NCBI GenBank assembly: GCA_000828835.1
Contig: AP014633.1
Coordinates: forward strand, 2,604,001 to 2,668,000
Reading direction: 5' to 3'
DNA length: 64,000 nt
Source: Thioploca ingrica
GTDB lineage: Bacteria; Pseudomonadota; Gammaproteobacteria; Beggiatoales; Beggiatoaceae
Below are positions 32,139-40,782 of this stretch, piece after piece. A model generated the notes under the pieces. It worked only from the letters and a program-made list of their open reading frames with translations, was not told where the DNA came from and searched no databases. The position numbers were made by a program, and so were the translations under genes. Position 1 is the first letter of the stretch. Each line of letters starts with the position of its first letter.

Positions 32139-33617
32139 TTAGTTTATTGCATGATTTATATTGAGTTTACCTGTTTCCATCCACGTGATGAGGGAAGCAA
32201 CCACCAACCGTTTTAAATTCCAAGGAAATTGAGCAAAATCAATTCGCTCTTTCACCCGCAACACCCATTGTTTTTCTCCGTCGTCAAAAGTAGCGGCATC
32301 GAACAACAAAGAAGCCGGTGGTGGTAATAAAGTGAGAGGTAGCCATTGCTGCGAGGGTAAAGTGGGTTGTAATTTAGCACGATGGACTGCAATCACGACA
32401 TGACCACAGGGCAAAGTCAGCAGAATATGACAATTAGTCGGTTCATTGTCTGATTGGTTGAATAATTTCGCACAATCGATGACCGGTATCCTCCCCGTTT
32501 TTCCTTGCTGTTCAAACAACTTGGTTTCATCAGTAGGGTCTGCTAATTCGGCGAGTTTATCTACTTCAGCCCAATCGCCCAGAATACGATTAACTAATGC
32601 CAGCGGTAGCACGTAAGCCAGATGACCACATTGGACGCGAACGCCTTCGGTACTTAGTTTCGTGGCGAGTTGCGGCAGATTATCCCAACGAGACTGGGGG
32701 TCGACCAATGGCAACGACTCATACTCGTTAAGTACATTATTAAAAAATTCTTTGGCATCAACAACTTCAATAACTTGTTTATCTTCACACAGATACCACA
32801 AACTCTTGATGCCGGATTGAGAGGTAGTCAGGTGAAAATAATCTACTTTTTCCAGACTCGAAATGCGTTCTACGGTTAACACCGCCGGTTTATTTAGACC
32901 ACGGATGATGAGTGCTTGACGTTCGGAGTTACTGCGTTTGTTGAGTAATCGTGCTAAAGAACGTGCCGGTAACAAGTAATTCTCCACACGTACCAAGAAG
33001 TCGGCATCAATATCAAATTTCCGCAAGGGTAGTGAATCGTCAATTTGCTCAATTCGTTCAATACTATTAGCTAAAAGACCTATCGTGTGACCGCTTGAAG
33101 CAACCAATAGAATATAGCTACTAGGTGTCGTGCTACCAGCAGTTTCAATTGGTACAGTGGCTGGTTGCGTTACCAAGACGGTCGTATCATTGATGTTCTT
33201 TATCCAAGGGAATATTTCGTCTAATTTTAATAGAGACAAATTTTGATAAGTTCCCGCTAATTGAGGTAATTTCTCATCAGCGGCAACAAAACTGAGAACT
33301 TCATCTACTCTGAGAGCAATATTCCCTTGGGGAAGGGTGATAACAACGATTTTTCCTTCCGCTCGATTAGTTTCTAGCCCTAAAGTTTGAGCAACATTAA
33401 TCTGCACTAAGGGCAAACCATTGAATCGCGCCAATCCTTCAATCGGTGAAGAAGTCAACGGTAATGGCGTTAAGGCTTCGGGATAATCGACATAATGAAC
33501 TTGTCCTAGCAAAATCCCAAAAGCGGTATTATTGACAATAATCGGTAGAACGGAACCTTCTAAACTCGCGATGGAAGGTAACGCTAGATTCCAATTGGCA
33601 GAATTGAGTTGAGACAC
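32139..33617 (-). CDS. Protein with three degenerate CheW-like domains
   Basis: A 492-residue cytoplasmic protein with no kinase or receiver motif. Three tandem CheW-like units can be traced: about 20-125 (FGILLGQVHYVDYP, IEGLARFNGLPLVQI), 165-270 (HTIGLLANSIERIEQ, ENYLLPARSLARLL) and 320-430 (GVRVQCGHLAYVLPLALVN, RIPVIDCAKLF). It resembles scaffold or coupling proteins that replace or supplement CheW. It sits immediately before the second chemoreceptor gene, so it likely couples that receptor to a CheA encoded elsewhere (inference). The start is GTG with a GGGGG ribosome site. Orthology to a named gene is not claimed. Confidence 0.75.
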   Translation of the reverse strand: MSQLNSANWNLALPSIASLEGSVLPIIVNNTAFGILLGQVHYVDYPEALTPLPLTSSPIEGLARFNGLPLVQINVAQTLGLETNRAEGKIVVITLPQGNIALRVDEVLSFVAADEKLPQLAGTYQNLSLLKLDEIFPWIKNINDTTVLVTQPATVPIETAGSTTPSSYILLVASSGHTIGLLANSIERIEQIDDSLPLRKFDIDADFLVRVENYLLPARSLARLLNKRSNSERQALIIRGLNKPAVLTVERISSLEKVDYFHLTTSQSGIKSLWYLCEDKQVIEVVDAKEFFNNVLNEYESLPLVDPQSRWDNLPQLATKLSTEGVRVQCGHLAYVLPLALVNRILGDWAEVDKLAELADPTDETKLFEQQGKTGRIPVIDCAKLFNQSDNEPTNCHILLTLPCGHVVIAVHRAKLQPTLPSQQWLPLTLLPPPASLLFDAATFDDGEKQWVLRVKERIDFAQFPWNLKRLVVASLITWMETGKLNINHAIN

Positions 33618-33743
33618 AATGCCCCCGATTCGGTGGAATTATAAAATTTTTCAACTATTATCAACGAATAATTATAACAAGAGTAGGCAAAAACGACACC
33701 CGCCAGAGTCGAGTCAATATCGTCATATTAAGCCAGCGTGGGT

Positions 33744-33898
33744 TCAATGCCATTAAGTTAAGCGATTTAAAGTTTTCCCTCTCCCTTTGGGAGAGAGGAC
33801 TGGGGTGAGGGAAAAAAGGTGATAGTTCAAGCCCAAATGCCCCCCTAACCCCTCTCCCAGCGGGAGAGGGGAAGTTTTCCTTAACTTAATGGCATTGA
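33744..33898. repeat. MITE-like inverted-repeat element (copy B), inserted in an antitoxin gene
   Basis: Perfect 19-bp terminal inverted repeats TCAATGCCATTAAGTTAAG (33744-33762) and CTTAACTTAATGGCATTGA (33880-33898) enclose CCCTCTCCC/GGGAGAGGG-type hairpins. The centre differs from copy A at 12561 although the ends agree. The right end lies inside the antitoxin reading frame and supplies its stop codon. No coding capacity. Confidence 0.85.
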
Positions 33899-34119
33899 GC
33901 TAAAGCCTGGTAAGATAATCCTTCTGCTACAGCATGTTGTTGTAACGCCTTCAAATCATGAATGGAAAGATAAATATCAACTCGCTGATCTGGCTGCAAA
34001 GTTGCTGTCGCATACTGCTGATGGTTCATAAATTCATTGTCTTTATTCTGCACTGATTGCCACTCATCACGCTCAAATGAGTTTAGGATATCAAGTTCTT
34101 CTTTATCTAATTTCTCCAT
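33886..34119 (-). CDS. BrnA/CopG-like antitoxin, C-terminally truncated by an element
   Basis: A 77-residue ORF whose central part (DQRVDIYLSIHDLKALQQHA, EGLSYQAL) matches small antitoxins paired with BrnT-type toxins; these normally continue for about 15 more residues with a pattern like HKYVSG. Here the frame enters the terminal repeat of the 33744-33898 element after Ala and stops after Gln-Cys-His, so the tail is lost. It is two bases downstream of the toxin gene on the same strand. Whether the truncated protein still neutralises the toxin is unknown. Confidence 0.7.
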   Translation of the reverse strand: MEKLDKEELDILNSFERDEWQSVQNKDNEFMNHQQYATATLQPDQRVDIYLSIHDLKALQQHAVAEGLSYQALAQCH

Positions 34120-34121
34120 AA

Positions 34122-34406
34122 TTATTTTCCTAAATATTTTTTGGTTGCCTTGCGACGGGGAATAATTGTTTTGAGAAAAATTTCGGTTTCAGTTTCTACA
34201 AAGGGAACTAAATAGGCATAATCATTAATAACAACCACCGCTATTTTCTGATTTTGATAACGTTCTCGGTTAGGATGCTCAAGAATGTCTACTTCATTAC
34301 CCTGTTGAATATGATATACAATTTCTTCAAAAGAAATGGCTCGTTCACTTTTGAGTTTTTGATTTTTTTCTGGATTCCAGTTGTAATATTTGGTCAGGTT
34401 TGCCAA
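34122..34406 (-). CDS. BrnT-like toxin
   Basis: A 94-residue basic protein with the BrnT-type layout: NWNPEKNQKLKSERAISFEE at the start, an aromatic/aliphatic beta core (IAVVVINDYAYLVPF) and the terminal IIPRRKATKKYLGK. Members are ribonuclease-fold toxins partnered with a DNA-binding antitoxin, toxin first, as here. No ATG exists in frame; the best start is TTG at 34406, and an in-frame TGA lies upstream, so the true N-terminus or an upstream frameshift is uncertain. Confidence 0.75.
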   Translation of the reverse strand: MANLTKYYNWNPEKNQKLKSERAISFEEIVYHIQQGNEVDILEHPNRERYQNQKIAVVVINDYAYLVPFVETETEIFLKTIIPRRKATKKYLGK

Positions 34407-34711
34407 TCCGGTTTTACCAGCGTCGCTTTCTCATTTTAAGCTATCATATTTCGGTGAGTTTCACTACGCCTTACTCATTCTACGAGAGAAATACTCGAAT
34501 TCCTGGATTCCGCTACGCTTTATCCAGGCTACACTCTCTAATTGATTTTATACCAAATCCTAACTGAAATTATCCCTAGATAAAATGCGAATTAAGACCT
34601 GAAACTTGAAGCCAATCCATCCATCGCCTCAAGTAAAAAAGCAACCAAGCCAATTACCAAGGAGATTAAACGATGGACTGGTAGGATCAATTAATAACAA
34701 TTTATCTCTAC
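34407..34711. other. Intergenic region with a CCTGGATTCCG-type palindrome
   Basis: This 305-base gap holds a palindromic repeat at 34502-34527 (arms CCTGGAT and ATCCAGG around TCCGCTACGCTT), a sequence type dispersed in many genomes. It also has one TAACTGA heptamer near 34560 and the presumed left edge of the decayed insertion sequence whose transposase begins at about 34712. No gene was recognised. Confidence 0.5.
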
Positions 34712-35560
34712 GTGTGCAAGCATTATCGTAAAAAGTTATGGATTTACTGTCAACGCTTCTCGAATTATGCCGATCTAAGCTGTACTGATGAGGAAGTCAT
34801 CACCCTATATCTATTTGGAATCATTGATGAAAGAACTAAAATTAACCAGATTTACACTGATGCCAACCGCCATTTACGTGCATGGTTTCCCAACTGGCCA
34901 AGCTATACGGCTTATGTCCAAAGGTTAAACCAAGTAGCGGATGTTTTTGCACCCCGGTTGGAAATAATATTGGCAGAACAAGAAGTTGAAGATAACGGCC
35001 GGGTTTGGCTAACGGATTCTTTCCCAGTCGTCTTAGCCAAACAAGGACACCGTTTCCAGGCGAAAGTAGCACCTAAACTCGCGAATGCGGGTTTATTGTG
35101 CGAGCAAAAAATTGTTCTACTATGGTGTTCGGGTGCACGTGGTTGCAAGGCGTCAGGCTGGGACTTTACCACCTCCGGAGTAGGTTGGTCTTACCGGTGC
35201 AAGTGATCATGACAGTAAAGTTTTTGAGCAAATCCGTCCATACTGGCATCATAACGAACTCTACGCCGATAAAGCTTATCAGTGGCCTGATGCCAAGGCC
35301 GTTGAGAATAAACAAGCTCTTCTTGTGCGAACCCCGGTAAAAAAACAGAAAGGACAACCTTATTTAGAAGCAGCTGACCAATGGTTATCAACGGCAGGCA
35401 GGTGCATCAGCCGATTGAGTCTTTATTTGCTTGGTTTGAATCCAAGTTAACTATTGAATGTGCCAGTCGAGTCCGATCTTATCAGGGACTCCTGGTTCAG
35501 GTGTTTGGTAGATTAGCCGCTGCTATGTTTTTTTGGTATCATTTACGGGCTTGCTCTTAA
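34712..35560 (+). pseudogene. Decayed DDE transposase (IS982/IS5-like)
   Basis: The frame from 34712 encodes an N-terminal transposase half (DEEVITLYLFGI, LTDSFPVVLAKQGHRF) but shifts frame near 35100. The matching C-terminal half continues in other frames to TAA at 35558-35560 (GLTGASDHDSKVFEQI, ELYADKAYQWPDA, QPIESLFAWFESK). At least two frameshifts separate the pieces, so it is inactive as it stands. Family placement is by general DDE layout only. Terminal inverted repeats were not found. Confidence 0.8.
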
Positions 35561-35629
35561 TTCACATTTTATTATGCTTCAGCTATAGCATAGGGTTGTT
35601 AATTCTTTAATTGATGACACGCCCTAGTA

Positions 35630-35875
35630 CTATATATTTTTTTTATTATATAATAAATCTACCAAACTTTGGAGATTATATGTTTTACCTAGCTCTACGG
35701 CAGGTATTTGAATATTTAAATCTTCCATTGTTAGGGTGACAATTTCCATTCGATCAATCGAATTGGCACCTAAATTTTTAAGTTGCTGATCAATTGTAAT
35801 CATTTCTGGGGCAACTTTAGGTAAAACTTCCAGTGTATTTTTTTTAATGATTTGGAAAATTTCGTCTTTAGTCAT
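35630..35875 (-). CDS. Stand-alone acyl carrier protein of the HMG (beta-branching) cassette type
   Basis: An 81-residue carrier protein. I start it at ATG 35875 (MTKDEIFQIIKK), where ACP homology begins; the frame is open 25 codons further upstream without ACP features. The phosphopantetheine site reads LGANSIDRMEI, with Asn in place of the usual Asp before the serine. GANSIDR is, from recall, the signature of donor ACPs that carry malonyl/acetyl units for HMG-CoA-synthase-like beta-branching (AcpK/CurB type). That fits the beta-branching module encoded from 44.9 kb. The partner KS-decarboxylase, HMG synthase and stand-alone ECHs are not in this window. It lies on the opposite strand between two dead insertion sequences, 5 kb from the synthase genes, so it may have been displaced by rearrangement. 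Confidence 0.85.
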   Translation of the reverse strand: MTKDEIFQIIKKNTLEVLPKVAPEMITIDQQLKNLGANSIDRMEIVTLTMEDLNIQIPAVELGKTYNLQSLVDLLYNKKNI

Positions 35876-36046
35876 AATAAAAATGTTTGCTAATTTGTGT
35901 TCAATATCAAACTGATGTCTGGAGCACAACTTTAGAGCCAAAATTTTCACTCTAGCTTTCTCCCCAGTTGGTTGTGTTCATTATTTTAACCTAAATTTTC
36001 GTATTTTTGTTGATATTTATTTTATTTGTCAGGCAATACTTCGCCA

Positions 36047-37363
36047 TTACTCAACCTCAACCGGCCGATTGATCTGGCTAAATTGAGCGGTATCAGCGAT
36101 AATACGGTTAATAAAACGAAGTTCCACTGATTGCGGAAGTTGTTTTAATACCTCACGCACGTATTTATCGGCTTGGAACCAAGCTTTGAGGTCAAGAACA
36201 CTCATTGCGGAAAACGGTGCTTGCTGACGTAAGACCTGAGACAAATTGACCATAAGCATGGAAAGATTTGCGGCATTGTACACCGGCGTTGGTCGAATAT
36301 TCATAAAGTCTTCCAGCCCCCAATGTTGTTTCGCATCGCGAAAATTAAATTCAATCTGAAAGCGCACTCGGTAATACTCAATCAATTTATCCCAAGCTAA
36401 CTCCAAGTCGGTGCTAAAGAGTATGACCTGAGCGACTTTCTGAGTTTTCAGGTTGGTTTTACGCACCACCACGACATTCAGAAGTTATGCAAAACGTTTG
36501 TGCCAAACGGGTATTTGGTAAATGTTGGTCAAAACACTGTCCGTTACTTGAGAATCGGTTAGATACTGATCGGGCATGTTGGCATAATCTACTTTCTCAC
36601 CATATTTACGTGGTGCGCCGCGTCCCTGGTATACGCCTTCGTAAGGAAACCATAGTGCGGCATCACACCGAAGTTTAGAAATCAACTGCAATCCCAATGG
36701 TTTGACCATTGTTGCGCCTTCGTTATTGCCCAAAGCATTGTCATAAACCAAGTACCCGAGATTGAGTTGAGCGCCGGTAAGCTGTAGTAGATTACGCACT
36801 AAAGCTTGTATCCACAATAAATAGGTCGATAATTCCGGGGTGCGCTGAGTCTTATTTCGACTCCCTTTGGGTCTTCCGGATTTCTGATTTCCGGGCGGTG
36901 AAACGGTCTTCTTTGGCATCTCTTGGTCGGGTTCTTTTTCCACGGGATCGGTAATGACGGGAAAAACTCGGCGTTGTTTGACACTTATCAGTGATAAGGT
37001 GAAAAACGACAACCCAGGTACTGCTTGGTTATAAATCGAGGAAAAATACCGACCTAAGCCATGGGTGTGTTTGCCGGATTTCATCACTGTCGTCGTATCG
37101 CCCGCGATTAGGAGCACATCATCTTTATCTAGTAACTGATGTCGTATGAGATACCAGTTGAGACGACACCAAGAAAATGTGTACCCAAAGAAGCGTTGTA
37201 TCGTACGATAACTTCCTCTTTTTTCCGTCCAACGGCTGATGCCTAACATCGTTACACGCCCGTTCATCGCCAATAGGGCATAGCTAATTAACTGCAAATG
37301 CCGTAGGTTGGTTTGATTCAGTACTGTGCTCAAACACAGCAGAATTGTGTTAATATCGCTCAT
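36047..37363 (-). pseudogene. IS4-like transposase interrupted by one stop codon
   Basis: A transposase reading frame of about 440 codons starts at ATG 37363 (LIAGDTTTVMKSGKHTHG; a basic SGRPKGSRNKT linker). It stops at TAA 36485-36487, then continues in the same frame to 36047 (YYRVRFQIEFNFRDAKQHWG, the Y-(2)-R-(3)-E-(6)-K signature of IS4-type transposases). A single base change (for example TCA to TAA) explains the break. I could not delimit terminal inverted repeats. Confidence 0.82.
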
Positions 37364-37451
37364 GGGTGGCTACTTGTCTTTGATGTTGGGGGGTTGCTTG
37401 CCTCAATATCTTAACTGGTAGTCACCCTGTTTTCATTATGTCGCTCTTTAG

Positions 37452-38421
37452 ATATAGCAAAGGCAAGATAATAATATGCTCATATAAAGCATTATAAAAT
37501 GGTTACAAGTCATAGTGCATAAAGAGTTCCTCAACTGAACACTTTCTTTGGTTACGAATGGCTTTAGCTTGTGCCCATTTACGCTCAATGGGATTAAGTG
37601 CGGTGAATAAGTGGGCAAATATTCGAGTACCGGTCCGGCCGGTTCCCAGAGTGGCCGAATATCAGCCCGGTTATGAAAGGTCGCATTATCCGGAACCACA
37701 ACACCGTTTGGAGGGAGTTGAGGTAATAAATCTTGTGCAACCCAAGCAGAAAAGGTATTGGCATTGATGGCGCCCGTAAACAAACTGATGGTGAGCCAGC
37801 ATGAAGCCAGTAAAGCGCCTATAACATTGATACGGCCCCTGGCATGCCAATGGGGTTTGCCGATACCACGTGTTCCAATGGGGGCATGACTCCGTTGACG
37901 AGGCCTATCATGGGCAAAACCACTCTCATCGAGATAAACGATTTGCCGCTAAGCATTTTGAGGTGCCTCTATCTGCTCTAAAAAACCTTCTCGTGCTACG
38001 TTATCCGCTGGCGGATGCGAAACCGTTGTTTTTCGGCTGATTCCTAAACGTTTCAAGGCCTATCCGATTCCGCTTCGACTCACACCTAAACGTTCGGCTC
38101 GTTCGGATTGATAGGCCTCTGGGTCATTCTCAACCTCTCGTGTTAATGCCTCCATATCGATTTTAGTCGCCGGTTTATTACGCCGACGTTGTGGTTCGAT
38201 TGGTTTTGACCATCGAAATCCACTTGACTGACTCACACCGAAACGTTTTGCGGTCGCTTCAAAAGAGAGTTCATCTGGTTCTCTTCTCAAGAATACTTGA
38301 CGTCTAAAATCGATTGAATCGGTCATCGGATAACCGGCTCTTAAGGGAAAGAATTCGGGTTTTTTAATTGTAGTCATTTTATAATGACTTTCATAGTTAT
38401 TTTATCTTGCCTTTGCTATAT
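37452..38421 (-). mobile_element. IS630-type element remnant with readable ends
   Basis: Both ends share ATATAGCAAAGGCAAGATAA (37452 inward, and inverted from 38421 inward), followed on each side by a second matched block (CATTATAAAAT). The length is about 970 bases and the ends are bounded by TA, consistent with the TA target of IS630/Tc1-type elements. The transposase inside is broken. The IS1-type element lies 28 bases to the right. Confidence 0.8.
37503..38377 (-). pseudogene. IS630 family transposase, multiply frameshifted
   Basis: The N-terminal helix-turn-helix part is readable from ATG 38377 (RFGVSQSSGFRWSK; RSGIG end). The DDE part continues in other frames: LDESGFAHDRPRQR, HWHARGRINVIGALL, VVPDNATFHNR. 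It then shifts again to NPIERKWAQAKAIRNQ with the catalytic Glu, ending at TAA 37503. At least two frameshifts make it non-functional unless trans-complemented. Confidence 0.85.
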
Positions 38422-38449
38422 CACTCCGCCTTGCTGACTGGGACTTTTG

Positions 38450-39220
38450 GGTAGTGTTCCTAAAGTAATGGTGATAAAATAATCTCCCGTTATAACCGCT
38501 GGAGATAACTTGATGAGATGTCCTCGTTGTGAAAACAAGAAATGATTAAAAATGGCAAAATTCATAATGGTAAACAGAGGTATAAGTGTAAAAATTGTGG
38601 CCGGCAATGGGTAGAAAATCCACAAAATTGCCGGATAACCGAAGAAACGAAGAAAATAATTGCCAATTGTTTATTAGAGAAAGTTTCCTTACGAGGGATT
38701 CATCGAATCACCGGAGTAGCCGTTAGTTGGATACAAGAATATAGCCATGAAATCTATCATAAAGCTCTACTAACCCCTTTATCGAGTAAAAAAAGTCCGA
38801 TGACAATCGAAGGTGATGAAATGTGGAGTTATGTCGGTAACAAGGCCTCCAAAAGTTGGATAGGGTTAGCTTTAGATGTGGCTAGTCGGCAGAGAGTGGG
38901 ATATCCCGTTGGTCAACGTGCTCAGAGAGAAGCATTAAGATTATGGCAATCGTTACCACCCGTTTATCGCTCGTGTGCGGTTGGCTACACGGATAATTGG
39001 AAAGCTTATCGGGGGATTTTGCCTAAAACTCGCCATCGAATTGTTGGGAAAGGTACCGGTAAGACTAATCATATTGATAGATTTAACAATACGTTAAGTC
39101 AGAGAATTTCTCGTTTAGGTCGAAAAACACTCGCTTTCTCTAAAAAGCTTGAAAATCACCTCGGAGCCATTGCCTATTTTATTCACTATTATAATTCATC
39201 ATTACTTTAGGAACACTACC
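38450..39220 (+). mobile_element. IS1-type insertion sequence with 8-bp target duplication
   Basis: Terminal inverted repeats GGTAGTGTTCCTAAAGTAAT (from 38450) and its inverse ending at 39220 bound a 771-base element, the classical IS1 size. The 8-mer GACTTTTG occurs immediately outside both ends (38442-38449 and 39221-39228), a target-site duplication of the size expected for IS1. The intact duplication indicates a fairly recent insertion and lets the pre-insertion sequence be rebuilt. Confidence 0.92.
38513..39210 (+). pseudogene. IS1 family transposase with a one-base frameshift after the zinc-finger start
   Basis: A good GGAG ribosome site precedes ATG 38513, which encodes MRCPRCENKK and then stops. 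One base out of frame, from 38542, the protein continues smoothly (MIKNGKIHNGKQRYKCKNCG, then EGDEMWSYVGNK, GYTDNWKAY, HIDRFNNTLSQR) to 39210. Restoring one A in AAGAAATG would rebuild a single 231-residue IS1 transposase with a CxxC...CxxC zinc finger. It is a mutation, a sequencing error in an A-run, or programmed frameshifting. The catalytic part is complete. Confidence 0.8.
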
Positions 39221-39233
39221 GACTTTTGTAATG

Positions 39234-39317
39234 TCAACATAGCGCGATTGCCCTGAGTTGTTTGAGTGTACCATCTACTAAACAGTAAACTGCTATGATA
39301 AACTTTTTTCTGGACAT
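39234..39317 (-). pseudogene. N-terminal transposase fragment disrupted by the IS1 insertion
   Basis: ATG 39317 opens a 27-codon frame (MSRKKFIIAVYCLVDGTLKQ) resembling the first residues of DDE transposases. The frame stops 14 bases before the IS1 right end, and no long continuation is found beyond IS1. It marks an older element into which IS1 inserted. The rest of 39318-39445 contains nothing I recognise apart from the leader of the next gene. Confidence 0.45.
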
Positions 39318-39445
39318 GGCGTTTCCTCTTGAAAGCTGATTAATTTTCATTGGATCGATGAGGATATCATGCCTACCCTTTTCGAGGTTAGTTGACTTCG
39401 ATTTTATCTAAGTTACACATAGTGTAAAAAAGTGATTGTTTATTT

Positions 39446-40735
39446 ATGAAAATAAAAAAATGTTGTAACCAATCGATTGCAATAGCAATCTTGCTTTTTT
39501 TAGGCTTAATTACTACTACATTAAGTTATGCTAAAGATCCACTTCCCTCTTGGAACAATGCGGATCATAAACAAGCCATTATTTCATTCGTAGAAGCGGT
39601 TACGGAAGAAGGAAGCCCTGATTTTGTTCCGGAAACCTATCGGGTGGCGACGTTTGATCAAGACGGTACCATTCTGGTTGAACAACCGCTTGTGGTGTTG
39701 TTTGAGCACTTGTATAATTTTTTTGAAACACAAAAACCGGAACCGAAGCTGGTTTTGATGGGACGTCAACCCGGTCAATATGTCTCTTCCGTATCGAACG
39801 AAGTTTTGTTGACAGCATATCAAGGGTATACCGTAGAGCAATATAGTGAAGATCTACTAAACTTTGTTAAAACCGCCAAACACCCAAGATTTAACGTACC
39901 CTACTTTGATCTGTTCTATCAGCCGATGCTTGAGTTGATTCAATATCTTAGATCAAAAAACTTCCGTGTTTATATTGTCTCCGGATCATGGCAAATATTT
40001 GTCAGAAGCGTAGTGGGTGAGAAAACCGGGCTAAGACGATCTGACCTGATTGGGACTCAAACGGAATTAGCCTATGAAAACGGTGAAATTAAGCTAACTG
40101 GTAGATTAACACAACCTGTATCCAATCTCGAAGCCAAACCGGAATATATTGAAAACAATATCGGTGAAAAACCGATTTTGGCGTTCGGAAACACGCTGGG
40201 GGATTATCAAATGTTTGAGTATACCTCAACCAATAAACGAAAACACTTAGTCATGTGGCTGGAACATGATGACGGCGAACGAGAGTATGAATATGCCAGT
40301 CATATTGAAGAAAAACCAGGTTGGTTAAAAATCAGTATGAAAAATGATTTTTCAACAGTTTTCGGAAATAGTTCTGATAAGCCATGTGTCCAAGAGACTA
40401 CTTGGGGGAAAGACCCCAGCACGGGAATTTGGAGCAAATTTAATTCTTCTTGCGATGTCCCGACTGGGTGGGATGTTTCAAACCAAGACCCTGGGCATCA
40501 AACCGGAATTGATAAATGCAAAGCTGACCCCGCTTCTTGTGGGATTACTTGCGATGGTGAGATTACTCAATGTCCAACTTCTCCGACTTATGAGGTGGCG
40601 TCAGGTGAGTTGCATATTCCTCTTATTGGGGTGCCTGATGCCTTTGGAGTGATGCAAGGGTTGGGGGTTTCTTTGATACAACGTCCAGGGACTTTTACAT
40701 TTGATTTGGATATGGATAGGATAACGGGAAAATAA
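39446..40735 (+). CDS. Exported HAD-superfamily phosphatase-like protein
   Basis: A 429-residue protein with a Sec signal peptide (hydrophobic core about 11-27, cleavage near SYAKDP). HAD motif I is FDQDGTI (nucleophile Asp and the +2 Asp), motif II is YIVSGSW, and motif IV is FGNTLGDYQM. Residues 1-310 thus form a periplasmic phosphoserine-phosphatase-like phosphohydrolase. Residues 320-429 are a Cys-rich extension (PCVQETTWGKDP, KADPASCGITCDGE, QCPTSP) probably held by disulfides. It is the last gene before the synthases, same strand, 217 bases away. An exported phosphatase beside a toxin-type cluster could remove a protecting phosphate from the product after export, as I recall for phosphorylated calyculin; here that is only a hypothesis. 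It may equally be unrelated. Confidence 0.85.
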   Translation: MKIKKCCNQSIAIAILLFLGLITTTLSYAKDPLPSWNNADHKQAIISFVEAVTEEGSPDFVPETYRVATFDQDGTILVEQPLVVLFEHLYNFFETQKPEPKLVLMGRQPGQYVSSVSNEVLLTAYQGYTVEQYSEDLLNFVKTAKHPRFNVPYFDLFYQPMLELIQYLRSKNFRVYIVSGSWQIFVRSVVGEKTGLRRSDLIGTQTELAYENGEIKLTGRLTQPVSNLEAKPEYIENNIGEKPILAFGNTLGDYQMFEYTSTNKRKHLVMWLEHDDGEREYEYASHIEEKPGWLKISMKNDFSTVFGNSSDKPCVQETTWGKDPSTGIWSKFNSSCDVPTGWDVSNQDPGHQTGIDKCKADPASCGITCDGEITQCPTSPTYEVASGELHIPLIGVPDAFGVMQGLGVSLIQRPGTFTFDLDMDRITGK

Positions 40736-40782
40736 AATCAACACGGGTGGAGCCGGCTTATAGCTTGCTCCATAATCTTAGC

